DNA from: Hygrophila difformis
Lineage: Eukaryota > Streptophyta > Magnoliopsida > Lamiales > Acanthaceae
Direction of reading: 5' to 3'
DNA length: 64,000 bases
Assembly (NCBI GenBank): GCA_030278955.1
Contig: JAOANR010000010.1
Location: forward strand, 19,002,444 to 19,066,443
Shown here in pieces: positions 1 through 16,275 of this stretch. The position numbers were made by a program, and so were the translations under genes. Position 1 is the first letter of the stretch, and the number at the start of each line of letters is the position of its first letter. Under the pieces are notes generated by a model. The model made no database searches, had not been told where the DNA came from, and worked only from the letters and a program-made list of their open reading frames with translations.

Positions 1-628
1 CATTTGTGTTGATTTTTTGGATGTTGGAAGTTTGATATTAAGACTTGTTATTTTATAATTTGTCAATTTTGTGTAACAATGGAATAGTTGAGGAGTATAT
101 AAGTTGCATTTGTTGATGTTTGTAATGTAGTGGATGTGGTTCAGATTGGCTTGTTGTTTTGTTGGCATTACTAGATTTGTGGCAGCAGGGATGGCTGTCA
201 AAACAACCATTTCTGGTCACAAATTCAGTTGGGTACCGACCCCATTACCGACCACCGGGTGGTCGGTAACGCTACCGACTCCATTACCGACCCCAAATGG
301 GGTCGGTAACCCCTGGACCAAGAGGTCCCAGTTCACAAAGTACCGACCCGAATACCGATGGGGTCGATAACCCCTGGACCAAGAGGTCCCAGTTCACAAA
401 GTACCGACCCGAATACCGACCCCATTTGGGGTCGGTATAACTACCGACCACCATGTGGTCGGTAGATGGGTCGGTAAACTACCGACCCCAAGAAATTTTG
501 GTCGGTCTTAAATCACCTACCAAGAAATTACCGACCCCAGTTTGGGGTCGGTAACCGGCTGGACGACCCGTCTCCGCCTGTTACCCGACCCCAATTTGGG
601 GTCGGTAAACCCTTTTTTTCTTGTAGTG
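1..628. mobile_element. CACTA (En/Spm-type) DNA transposon, one terminus
   Basis: The right edge reads, on the minus strand, CACTACAAGAAAAA (615-628), the hallmark terminal inverted repeat of plant CACTA elements. Inside it lies a dense block of subterminal palindromes (about 233-609). The other terminus and any transposase gene would lie left of the window; no transposase domain is visible in 1-230. The base triplet just outside the end is TTT, but the 3-bp target duplication cannot be tested without the other end. An autonomous element, a deleted derivative or a fragment are all possible. Confidence 0.8.
233..609. repeat. CACTA subterminal palindromic repeats
   Basis: At least six inverted motifs built on TACCGACC / GGTCGGTA are seen, for example around 283-309, 414-440, 442-465, 525-555 and 580-609. 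Most have arms ACCGACCCC and GGGGTCGGT; others (246-270, 442-465) have ACCGACCAC and GTGGTCGGT, so the variant base stays paired. A direct duplication of about 61 bp is also present (308-358 and 369-419). In known CACTA elements such subterminal repeats bind the element's own DNA-binding protein; that role is inferred here. Confidence 0.75.
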
Positions 629-1329
629 TTTGAATGTATTGTGTGCTAGTTTTTCATTTATAATTAATGATTGATTGACTACTATATTTAACAAATTTAT
701 ATAATAAATGCATTTTCATATTTCTGGCAACTCTCTATTACTTCTCTACTCATTGAGATTCTATCATAATTTATCATCTTTCCACACCAACCGCCCGCTC
801 TTTTTCTTCACTATTTTCCTACCCCTTCCCTTTACCTTCCCATTCTTGCACCCAAAAAATCAACAACTGTGTTCTTTCTCCTCCACACAAAACTGTCGGG
901 GACAGAAACTCACGCAGGCAAGGAGTCGATGGCGGAGTGGCGCTGGTGGTGCCGATTTGCACACGGTGCCACCACCGGCATTGTAGCAGCGACGGAGGTG
1001 TCACAGGAGAAATGCGACGGCAGCAGGCAAGGAAGCAGTGCTGGGACAAAGGCGCAGCGGGGGTTCGTGCACAAAAGAAGCGAAGGCTGCCGTTGAGCGA
1101 GTCAATAGTATTCTTGCGCTGGTTAGTACAACATCCTCTGCTGGGGAGAATGGTTGTATGGATGTGTGCCCACGAGGAGCGGATGAGGTGGTGGATGGAG
1201 GTACGACGATGCTAATGTAATGGAATCAATTGTTTGTTGTGCTGGTTATTTTGTGATCATGTGCTAGTTTCATTATCTTCCCGTGACTAATTTCTTTGGA
1301 TTAGCCAGAGAGGTCGACGATGATTATGT
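629..1329 (+). other. Unidentified stretch with a short ORF
   Basis: A CT-rich leader-like stretch (about 780-900) is followed by an ATG at 929 that opens a 56-codon frame ending at 1096. The frame is GC-rich, and its product (starting MAEWRWWCRF) matches nothing I recognise. It could be a captured gene fragment or a chance frame beside the CACTA end. No domain, intron signal or homology supports calling it a gene. Confidence 0.2.
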
Positions 1330-1870
1330 CTATCATAACATGTGTGAAACTGCAAGCATATGATCTTGTGAATCACCAACGATAATTCTGTCAAAAAGTA
1401 GCATAACATGTCCCGATGTTTCGTGATATCAGTGATGGTTGTATATTAATTGTATGCTGGTTAAGTATGAGCTATGTGATGGCAGCAATAATTGTGTCAA
1501 AAAGTAACATAACATGCATTGATGTTCAGCGATATTAGTGATAGTTGCATATGAATTTTGTGCTGGTTGAGTATGAGTTATGTTCTGCCAGTATGCAAAT
1601 ACTTATACAAAATCATATTCTAGTTGAGTGCTGGTACCCAAAATGAAGAGGTGAAATTGAAACATATCCATATCCAAAATTATTGTTTCATTGGTACCCA
1701 ACCGTTGATTTTTTTACAGATGTATCATAACATTTACAAAACTCCAGGCATATGATCTTCGATTCACCAGCGATAATAATATCAAAAAGTAGCATAACAT
1801 GTGCTGATTTTCAGTGATATCAGTGATGGTTGTATATGAATTGTGTGCTGGTTGTACACGATGATGGTCT
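1330..1870 (+). repeat. Degenerate tandem/segmental repeat, three copies
   Basis: A block containing GTCAAAAAGTAGCATAACATG and GTGATATCAGTGATGGTTG starts near 1381, recurs near 1487 with a period of about 107 bp, and recurs near 1773. The first and third copies share a longer left part (1330-1380 and 1721-1772, with GCATATGATCTT). The copies differ by roughly 10-20 percent by eye. Function unknown. Confidence 0.6.
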
Positions 1871-4674
1871 AACACACGATACACATCGTATGCATTTTGC
1901 ATTAAACCAAAACTGCATTATTCACACTGGACTAAAATTTATACGAATTCAAAATGTTAGGTTGTATTGCTGTAGTCATTATTTTTCAAGAAATTTTAGT
2001 TAGGCTTTCATACACATACAAAAGTTTCTATATATATATGTACTAGAATTCTTACCGGTGGCGCGCGCTACGCTGCTCGCACCCGATGAGAAAAAATTAT
2101 GATCGAATTATATGTTAATTGGATATGCAAATTAAAATAGCATAATGTATAAAAATGTAGGATAAAGACCAAAAGTGTCAGATGGTAATGGGAGTGTAAT
2201 GTACATCCGCCAAATCAATTGATGAATTTTGAGGCCAGATTGTTCAGCATGAGAGTATTCCATCCACCTCAGATTGAAATTTTCTTGCAGCTTTATCAGA
2301 AGAATTGAAAATAGCTCCACTATGCATTTCCATATCTTCAAAATTCAGTAGCATGGTAATATATTGTTGTGTACTTTACAAATAAAGGTTCCTTTATGCT
2401 CAAATTGAAAGAGATAGAAAAAGATTGTTTTGGGGTGAAACTATGAAAGGGGGATTATTGACTCGAGAAAGGATTGAAAACAATGAACTTCAATTGATTC
2501 ATCAATGGACATATTTAAAGGAACTACCTTCACAACACCATAAATGTTGAATTAGTGAGTAGATTTGTAAATGCGGCCAGCATCAGCAAAACCATGGTTT
2601 TTTGCTCCCATATTCGACTGACATTTTCTGTTAGGAATAATACATCCAGGTTATGCATTTCGAGCCTTTAACATGGGTAACAACAATCATGCATAAGAGG
2701 TACTTTGATACACACATAATTGCTTAAGTATTAAAAGGGAGGACAAAATTGCAAAACAGTTCATAGCATCTCATAAATGATATTTTCATCTTTTCATATA
2801 GAAGAAGATGATGAACTGATTAATAGTAGACAAGTGAGTGTAAAAAGAGTAGGTGATTGTGGCTAACTTGAATAGTTATGTAAACAATGAAAATCAGTTA
2901 TGTATGACTAAAATGTAGAATAGGCCGGTTCGCCCAACAAGAAATGTCTAGGAAATGTGATTAGAATAAACTAATCACACAAAGAAGCAATTTGGCAATA
3001 AAAACAGACTTTACTTACTATATTTCACCGAACAAATGATGCAAGCCAAGAACAAACAAATGAAAGAGTAAGGCACAGTAAGGAACTTCAAAAAAATTTG
3101 CTTAGGGCACAAATTTAAATAGATTGAACAGATACCGAAATCGGAACCCTAACCCAACGCACCGACGAAGGCAGATGGTAGGTACAACGTAGGAAGCCGG
3201 AGGCAGACGATAGTCTCGGGCAGGAAGATTCTGCAGAGCTTTGCTTGGTTAAACTATTGTGCTAGAACAAAACATTCTAAAATATCAAATTGAGAAAGGA
3301 AAACAATCAGTTACCCCACAACAGACTAACCAAGAGACCAAAAGCTACAATGAATTCCTCAACAATTTATGCCTGATACAAAGAATGAAATATAATGTTG
3401 AAAACGAGAAAAGGTTTACAGTTCACTTGCCTTGAACTTCCTTCTTATAGTTTCTCTTCTTACAACAAATTTGTTATGGTCTTTAGTACTGCAAATAAAT
3501 CATGGGTAAATTGGACCTAGCAAAAAAGGCAAATGTGTTTAATATATAGTCAATCATATGTAACATTACCAACCACAGAAGTATATGGTAATAGTTCAAC
3601 AAACAAATAAACAAATTATTTGAATACAAGTTTTCATTTCCCTCAAATGAGCATTACCTCTCGACTGCGCTTTACGACACCTACATAGCCAAGTCAAAGA
3701 GGAATAACTTTTCAAGCACGAAATTTCGAGCATCAGTACCCTTGTCCATGGTATCCAAGTGAAATACCAAAATCAAAGATAATGCTCAATATGAAAATCT
3801 GTCATCATTTTTCCCAATATGAAAATTCAAAGATAATTTTCAACAATTTAATTTAGAACTTCAAAGATAATTTTCTATGTAAATCCAACAATCATGTTAA
3901 GGACTCCTGCTTCATGGAATTCAGCATTAAAATACAAAAATACATAAAATAAGGCAGCAAAATGAGGAAAACCTATACAAGGAGTAAGTATTCCCAATTT
4001 TGGGGAAAAGAAAATGAAAGAACTTGGAAGAGTTGGTCACTCATAAAAAATATAGTTTTAAAAATACTTTTTGTTATATCTATTATTTTTCACTCACACA
4101 TTGTATAATTATTTAAAATAAAATTTATTGTGTTATAGACATAATTAAGATACAGTACATAATAAATAGACAAACATATAGTTTTCTTTCTTGTTTTTTC
4201 CTCTCAATCAAAACATGTTTAAAATTTATAATTTCCATTTCAGTTCCCTTAGTTTCCCATTCCCAACCAAAGAAGGCCAAAGAAAAGCAAGGCAAAATAT
4301 TGAATAATAGAAGCAGGGATGCAGGACAGGAGCTGTTTTAAGAAGTGCTCGATCACTTGAGCCTTTCAAGGTGAAGATTGGATTGAAAACAAACTACATT
4401 CTTCATTACATTCTACCTTACCCACTTCTGAAGGCGGATGAGATTATCCTGGATATAATTACAATAGAGGTAATAAATATAATTGGCCACTAGAAGGATG
4501 CTAATTTATTTTATGGCCATGATATATTCAATTATGAATTTTGGCCACATGAAGGCATTTGGGCCAAATAGTAAGCCAACTCGACCAAAATAAGATTAGG
4601 GCGGGCCGCGTGTATCTCACGCAAATAAAATTGGGACGCGCTTGGTTTAATCCATTTTTTCTTACCTATTTCAC
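1871..4674. other. No recognisable gene (2.8 kb)
   Basis: AT-rich sequence with only short frames on either strand. One minus-strand frame (2132-2341, 69 codons) has no recognisable domain. A GC-rich pulse occurs at 2056-2090. I see no RNA gene, transposon terminus or long coding frame. Confidence 0.4.
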
Positions 4675-4935
4675 ATGTTTGGCCCAAGCCGCGGGCTGAA
4701 GAGTTCGATCGAAGGCAAAAATATCCCAAAAATTGAGAGTCCGTCGTGGCGCGTGTGTGGAACGACGATGGCAAATTCCGACGACAACAGCGCAGGCTAC
4801 ATGTTTGGGCTTCCAACGCATTACTATTTTTTGTGGAACGAGGGTGCAATTGACGACTTCTTGGAAGCTACCCAACGTCGGCCGGAGGTTCTATGGCTGC
4901 GAGAAATGGCGTGTAAGTTATGTGGTAATTGGTAG
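4675..4935 (+). other. Short unidentified ORF upstream of NLR relic
   Basis: An 86-codon frame with an ATG at 4675 and a second at 4768. The second half (starting MANSDDNSAG) is acidic to neutral and contains several Trp and Cys residues. It ends 27 bp before the ATG of the first NLR relic, so it might be a leftover 5' exon or a chance frame. I do not recognise the product. Confidence 0.2.
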
Positions 4936-4962
4936 AGTATTTTAGGAAACCTTAAATGTTTT

Positions 4963-7148
4963 ATGGAAGGAGCCCTCAACATGGTAATGGAGCAATTTGA
5001 TAACAGGGTAAAGGAAGAACTCCTTAACATAAAGACAACAGCCGAAGCCCTTCTCACGCTGCAGTCTGTTCGGTCCGATGCCCGCTCACTCATATCTAAT
5101 GTCGACGAGGGTAGTATCCCCTTGCCATCTGAATGTTACTTGTTGAGGGTATTAAGACTGCTTGATAAACCTTCCTGGAAGTTGGGAAATAAACAATGGA
5201 GTGTCTTTGAAGGAATTTTTGGGAAAGATATAATTCATAATTATAACTTTCGATACCTCGCCATAGGAATCCATGACTATAAAAAAGTCATTCTCCCTTC
5301 TTCAGTCTCTCTCCTTTGGAATTTGGAAACGTTGATTCTAAATGTACCTTTCGTTGTAGCAGCCGGAATTGAAATTTGGAAGATGGCTCATCTTAGGCAT
5401 CTCCAACCACACCCTCCATTTTTTTGCAGAAGCTACAGTACAAATCTCTATTTTTGCGGGACTGCTACAGTAACTGCATCTCAACCCAACCCTCTATTTT
5501 TGCAGGGTCAAAGAATATTCTCTACATATTCCATTTCATATATGATTTTATATTACTTTTCATATTTACAAATGACACGAATTCGACTTCAAACCGCATT
5601 GATGCTCCAAAAAAAAATTCCTGGAGTTGGGGGAGTTGTGTTTGGAAACTGAATTTACGTTGGATTTTGGCGAGTAGTAATTTAAATGAGTGTGATTTGT
5701 GAAATTAATTACATTCAGTTTAGGTTGTTAGGCCATCTCCAACCACACCCTCCATTTTTTGCAGGAGCTACAGTACAAATCTCTATTTTTGCGGGACTGC
5801 TACAGTAACTGCATCTCTAACCCAACCCTCCATTTTTGCAGGGTTAAAGAATATTCTCTACATATTCCATTTCATATATTATTTTATATTACTTTTCATA
5901 TTTACAAATAACACCCAATATTTTATAATTTTTATATATTCTACTTCACAATAATATTCAAAATTATTATTTCATATTATTATTCTTATTTATAATTTTT
6001 AATGCATTTTATGTAATTTAGAAGTTTTTATTATTATTTAATGAGTGTTTAATATTTAAATTTAGTGATTCAACAATAATTACACACAAAATATATTTAA
6101 ATCTAAAAATGAAATATAATTAAAATAAAAAAATTAATTTAAATATAAATTTAAAATTAAAACAAACTTTTATAATTACAATTCCACCCTTTGGGGGTCA
6201 AAACATAAATAACAAAACTTAAAACCTATTAAATAAAAAAAAGAAAGGAAAAAAAAAAAGCCAGCAACCTGTGAACAGTGTTTCGCTCAATTGAACGGAA
6301 CACTGTAGCTCCCTCTCAATTGAGAGGGAGCAAATCCCATTTTTGCAGGGTGGGTTGGAGCACCCACCCTGCATAAATGCCATTATGCAGGGTGGGTTGG
6401 AGAAGCCCTTAGGCATTTCAAGATTCACCCTACTGTCTACCTCCCAGATCCTGTGGATGATAACCTTGTTTTATGGAACTTGCAAACACTGTCTCGAGTA
6501 TTTCAATTCAAGTGCAGTGAAGAGGTGGTTAAGAAAATTCCCAATATCAGAAAATTACAGGTTTACTATGGTGGAGAGAAACACTCAAATTATTATTGCC
6601 TCAACAATCTCCAACGGCTTCACAAAATGGAATCTATTTGGCTCTTATGTACTCCATGAGGCATAAGGCAGAATATTTCCTTCCCACAGTCGATAAAGAA
6701 GTTGACTTTCGGTAGCTTCCACCATGATTGGCAGGATGTGACAGCAAAGATAGGTGCATTACCCAACCTCGAAAAGCTCAGTTTGCATTATATCGCAGGG
6801 ATGGATTGGATATCTACAGAAGGACAATTTTCACGTCTAAAAGACATGGGAATTGCGCACTGTAACGAATTGAAATCGTGGAGGGTAGATGATCCTGGTC
6901 ACTTCCCACTCCTTGAGCGCCTTACTCTCAGTCATTTACTGAATTTGGAAGAGATTCCTTCTACTATTGGTGATTTACCAAACCTTCAAAGAATAGATGT
7001 GTTTTACTGCAGCGATTCTTCTGTTGCTTCTGCCAAATTCATAGCAGATGAGCAAGAAGGGTACGGGAATTCAAAGCTTGTAGTCTTTGTGCGACCCAGC
7101 CAAATGACTGAACATGTAAAGAGCTTGGAAAGCCCAAATTTTAGGTGA
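4963..7148 (+). pseudogene. NLR (CNL-type) LRR-domain relic, copy 1, split by a MITE
   Basis: The two parts, 4963-5400 and 6417-7148, encode the post-NB-ARC and leucine-rich-repeat region of an R1/late-blight-type CNL. Recognisable segments are SLLWNLETLILNV, EIWKMAHLRHL, NLQTLSRVFQFKC, KKIPNIRKL, LPNLEKLSLHYI and FPLLERLTLSHLLNLEEIPS. No CC, P-loop, kinase-2, GLPL or MHD motif lies upstream, so only the 3' part of a gene is present. A 1,007-bp MITE plus a 9-bp target duplication (1,016 bp in all) interrupts it. Because 1,016 leaves remainder 2 modulo 3, the two parts, now in different frames, were in one frame before insertion. A single in-frame TGA at 6657-6659 further breaks the second part, and beyond it the same frame stays open to 7148. 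Copy 2 at 8395-9440 preserves the empty site. Non-functional as an NLR. Confidence 0.85.
5401..6407. mobile_element. MITE (hAT- or Mutator-like) inserted in the LRR relic
   Basis: CTTAGGCAT flanks the insert on both sides (5392-5400 and 6408-6416). The left end begins CTCCAACCACACCCTCC and the right end, read in reverse, GGCTTCTCCAACCCACCC, so the termini are inverted but imperfect. A second left end, GGCCATCTCCAACCACACC, begins near 5731 and repeats the first 200 bp almost exactly, so the element is composite or contains a nested copy. A 9-bp duplication suggests Mutator; if the first C is chance, 8 bp suggests hAT. The interior is AT-rich and encodes no transposase. Confidence 0.8.
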
Positions 7149-8394
7149 TCACTACTCTGTCTTATGCTTTTTTGATCAATTTCAGATGTATATTGATTAC
7201 AAAGTTTATAGGGATGTTAAGTCATTTAGACAGTAATGTCTTAGGATATCAAAGTTGCATGTATTGAGTAATGAAATTCTTCATTCTATTCCTTATCCAA
7301 TACTTTCCATCCCTTGATTAGGAAAACATACTGACACGGATTACTGGAGTAGAGTAGAGCAAGGCAAGAGAAGAGGCAGCCTGTCCACGCAGCAAAATGA
7401 GGACGAGGCAAGGACATGGTCAATTTTCAAACTTGTAAAATTTTTATCTGTCTCATTATTTAATTTTTTTTTTTCCCCTAGTGTATAATGTTGTTAACAT
7501 GTTTTAAATGGTAAAATTGGGTCCTATTTTAACATGGTGTGAATCTTTCTAACATCCATGTTAACTGCTTGTATAATTTATTCAATTCTACATTTTCTAC
7601 AGACAAAAGACGGATGAGCATTGCTGATGTGAAAAGCCATGGGCAAGTCTCCTAATAAATGAAGATGGCTACTTCACGTATGTATATGGTATGTTTTATA
7701 CAACTTTTTTTTTTTTTTTCTCCCTGTTGGTCATGTTCCATTGGTTTGGTTATATTCTATAGCTTCTTGATGAATCAACAGTTGGTTTTAATTAAGAACT
7801 ACTATTTGGATTGATTGTTAACATTGGGATTTATGACCCAATTGTTCAATCCCTTTATCGGGTAAATGAAATTGGAATTTTGGACATGCATATGCTTTTA
7901 TTTAGAATATATGGTAATAGGCAATTTGATATAAACTTGAATCTAGCATGTAAGATAGTAGGACAGGGGACATTAAACTCTTGGTGATTTATTCCAATAC
8001 ATGTACATTTATCCGAGGTTTATTTCAGTATTATTAATGATATGCATCATGCATGATTATACGTGTTATAAACATAGATATAATTGGGGATTTCTAGAGT
8101 TTCGATCACATGGATACTAGGTCTTCTTTTTATTTTGTCTTTGTTCATACTTAATCATAGTGAATATGAGCACAGATTATAGCCTTTTAACATTAGGTTA
8201 ATGGTTGAACGAGAATGAAGTGATACCAGATTGAATTCACATTTTTCTGTGTTTTAATATTGAAACAAAGCATTTTTCTTCAATTTTACGCTTGTTCTCT
8301 CGCATTCTTCCTCATGGAAATTCAGGTAAACCACTGCGAAAGAGGTAAACCAACCGCATTCTTGTGTTCTCGTATTTAATGCTGATGAGGATGG
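7149..8394 (+). other. 3' flank of NLR relic 1 and spacer
   Basis: No coding frame of note. Positions 7321-7440 (containing AGCAAAATGAGGACGAGGCA) are homologous to 9656-9760 behind relic 2, which marks both as 3' flanks or terminal exons of the same ancestral gene. The remainder is AT-rich spacer with T-runs at 7467-7478 and 7705-7721. Confidence 0.5.
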
Positions 8395-9440
8395 TTTCCC
8401 TTCCGTCTCTAAATGTTGCATGTTGAGCGTATTAAAATTGTTTCATAAACCTCCATGGACGTGGGGAACAGAATCACGTAGTACCATTGAGGGAGATTTT
8501 GGAAAAGATATCATTCATAATTTTTTCAACTCTCGATACGTTGCCATTAGAATTGGTAAACATTCTAGTTCCAGAATCATTCTCCCGTCTTCAATCTCTC
8601 TCCTTTGGAATTTGGAAACATTGATTATTGATGTGCATTTGTCGCACCTTGTGTACGCGCCAAATGAAATTTGGGAGATGCCTCATCTTAGGCATCTCAA
8701 GATTCTCCCTGGTTTCTGCCTCCCAAATCCTCTGGATGATAACCTTGTCCTACCTAATCTACAATCACTTTCTCATGTGATTGATTTCAAGTGCACTGAA
8801 CAGGGGATTATTAAGAAAATTCCCAATATGAGGAAATTACTTGATTCGTAAATTTTTGAGAATCCGCATTCCCTCAGCAATCTACAATGGCTGCCCAAAA
8901 TGAAATCTCTTTTGCTCAGCATTACTACATCAGTTGGAGTGAAGCAAAAAAATTAGCTTTCCACAGTCTCTAACGAAGTTAACTTTCCAGAAAGTCCGCT
9001 ATGATTGGCAAGACGTGACCACAATGATAGGTGCATTATTGCCCAACCTTCAGAAGCTCATTCTAATTGATATCCCCTGGGGTAGAGTGGAGAACAACCC
9101 AAGGACAATTTCTGCATCTAAAAGTCCTACAAATTTACACGTGTACGGAATTCAAATACTGGAGAGTAGATGGTCACACTCACTTCCCTCTCCTTGAGCG
9201 CCTCACTCCCTATAGTTTACGGAATTTGGAACAGATCCCTTCTAGTATTGGTGAAGTACCAACCCTTGAAGCAATGCACGTGTTCTACTGTAGCGATTTG
9301 TCTATTGTTTATGCTAAAAGCATAGCAGAAGAACAAGAATACAATGGGAATTCACAGCTTCTTGTCAGTGAGGTTCCCTGTCGAATTGAATGAGGAAGAA
9401 CTAGAGCGCTTGGCAAGCCCTAATTTTCAACTATTACGTG
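8395..9440 (+). pseudogene. NLR (CNL-type) LRR-domain relic, copy 2
   Basis: A paralogue of the relic at 4963-7148, without the MITE. An open frame 8420-8851 covers SLLWNLETLIIDV, EIWEMPHLRHLKILP, LPNLQSLSHVIDFKC and KKIPNMRKL, then stops. The LRR continues in frame 3 (from 9015) and then frame 1 (9067-9393, including HFPLLERLTPYSLRNLEQIPS), so at least two frameshifts and one stop separate the pieces. There is no NB-ARC upstream. Homology starts near 8395, at the same point in the domain where relic 1 begins, which suggests that an already truncated gene was duplicated in tandem. Confidence 0.8.
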
Positions 9441-10204
9441 GTGAGCACTATGTCTGACTATTTCTTTTTATTAGAAAGGTTATAGTGATGTCATTGTCAG
9501 TCTTTTTCAGATTGTAATGTTTTACTACTATCAAATTTGATTATTTGTAAGAATACACAAAACAGGCGCCATACATGGGCATTCTCTCGAGTACTTATAT
9601 TGCATTTATGGGACATGAAACTGATAATCCTAATCCATCAGTTTCCTCTGTTTTATTAGGGAAGTATACAGACACGCATTAGAGCAGGGAACAGCAAGAG
9701 AAGGGGCAGAGTATCTGCAGAAAAATGAGGAGGCAAGGACATGGACGTAGTTGGTTTTTTAAACTTATCTTTTATATTACTTTCTGTTTCTGCTAAAGGC
9801 ATAATGTTCCAAAATTGTTTAGATATATTGCAAGGATATAGTGGAATTCTCAGGATCTTTTGCCATTTCAGATGTGAGTCCCAGTGGGTGTGCCACCGTT
9901 GGTTCGGTCTAAATTCGACCGAGTCAAGGACCTTTTTTCCATCAATGAAAGTGGCCGGAAAAGTATCAAACTGGCTGGATTCGTTAATAATCCGCACCCA
10001 ACCTTGACATAACTCCAATATTGAATTCAAAGAAAATTTGATACAACTATTTAGAAATCAATGAGTTTACCGAGTGATCCAAGAGGAGTATGGCTAGCTC
10101 GAATGATTCTACGGGTAATGACTAAACTAAAACTAACGATTACAATGAATTCTAAAAGAAAGCAATAAATTTGCAACTAATAAAATTAGAGAAATGAAAT
10201 TGAG
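9441..10204 (+). other. 3' flank of NLR relic 2
   Basis: Positions 9656-9760 are homologous to 7321-7440 behind relic 1. The rest has short frames only and nothing I recognise. Confidence 0.4.
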
Positions 10205-10950
10205 AGAGTACAGTTAGGGGTGGGCAAAATATTCGAACCGATTCGTGAACCGCTGAATTGAATCGAAATCGAACCGAATTTTCGGTTAACCGAAGACTCC
10301 GGAGCAAATACAAATATCATATTCCAGTATTCGTCCGGTTCAAATACAAATACAAATACTTTAATTTTTTCCCCCGGATAACCGAATCGAACCGAATATA
10401 TTTATTTTATTTTAAAAGTTATATATATTGTAAATATTATAGACATTTCATGGTATAAAATTATATATAGATAATAGTATATCATTATTCATTTAATTAT
10501 TAAATATATAATAAAATAAATATAAAAAACTAAAGAGCTAATTATAAAAATATATCACCATAATAAGCCTATATTGATTTTTTTTTCTTTCAGAATATCA
10601 TATTATTGAAATATACCTCTACACTAAGATTTGTTCCATATATTAACATATTTTGATAACATTGAAAAGAATCACTAAATTCCATAGGTATATATATAAT
10701 TTTTCTGTAGTGTAATAACCTCGTCCGACCCTCTTAAAATGTATAATCAAGTTTTGATTTCTTAAATCTTTGAGTTTCGTAGATTTTAAATATTCGAACC
10801 GAATCGTTTAACCGCTGAATCGAATCGAAACCGAACCCCCGGTTAACCGAGGACTCCGGTTACAAATACAAATATTGAAATGAAGTATTTACCCGGTTCA
10901 AATACAAATACAAATACCTGAAATATCAAGGTTAACCTAACCGTGCCCAC
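10205..10950. mobile_element. hAT-like MITE-type repeat with long internal direct repeats
   Basis: The left edge contains AGGGGTGGGCAAAATATTCG and the right edge, in reverse, AAGTGGGCACGGTTAGG, so the core GTGGGCA is inverted. A block of about 140 bp rich in CGAACCGAATCG, GGTTAACCGA and CAAATACAAATACAAATAC occurs twice in the same orientation (about 10222-10362 and 10787-10916). The motif mix of inverted GGTTCG words resembles plant hAT-like non-autonomous repeats. I could not settle the target duplication. No protein is encoded. Confidence 0.5.
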
Positions 10951-11644
10951 TTGGGTTGTAATGATCTTCCTCTGCCTTTCGGCGGTATATATAGTGGTGA
11001 AAGAAAAAAAAAAACTGCTTGTAACCGTTTTTCGGCCGAAATCTTCCTTCCAGCCGCCTCTTGTTCAGCCGTAAAGCTTTTCCATTCTTCGGCCGAACTT
11101 TCTCCATTATGGGTGTACAGCCATTCCCCTCTAAATTCTAAGCCCATTGCCTCTTTGGGCGTGCCCAATACCCGTGTGGTCCCAACAACATGTATCTTTC
11201 GAAGATAGAGACGATATAAAATTAAATAAAAATTAAAAGGGAAACTATTATTCACTGAGCAACAATATATAGTATCTCGTTGTCATCGGGGTAAAATTGA
11301 AGTCCAGTAAAAGCATAAACAAAGTAGCTGATTAAACTGCCAACAAATACAAATACACCCAAGGCAAATAGTACAAATACAAATATACCGAGGGAAATTC
11401 AAATACAAATAAAAATGCAATTACATTAGCAATGAATGCATCACCTTCGACTCCAATTAAAGAGTTGTATTCTTAGCATGGCCAGGCCAGCCCTGAGCCC
11501 TCCTGCTCCATATCATATGCCACCAAAAAACAAAGGAAATGAATAATGTTTCTGATAATTCGGTGAAAAATTTAACATATCATTACAAAAGATCAAAAAG
11601 TGAAGTACTCGACAAACCTCCGAGGAGTTACGTTCAATGGTTGA
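10951..11644. other. Spacer 3' of the CNL gene
   Basis: Contains short opposing frames (10932-11255) without recognisable domains, and a 11341-11420 stretch rich in AAATACAAATAC words like those in the adjacent repeat. The 3' UTR of the minus-strand CNL probably lies at its right edge, but no clear poly(A) signal can be assigned. Confidence 0.35.
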
Positions 11645-16212
<4,568 letters not shown>

Positions 16213-16275
16213 AGTCTTTCAGTGGTTGAATTAACCATAGAATTTTATGGCTATGTTGCACCAACTAAAATAGAC

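Noticed and set aside
2051..2090. GC-rich pulse as a transposon terminus
   Set aside because: It resembles short GC-rich ends of some plant repeats, but no partner end or target duplication was found.
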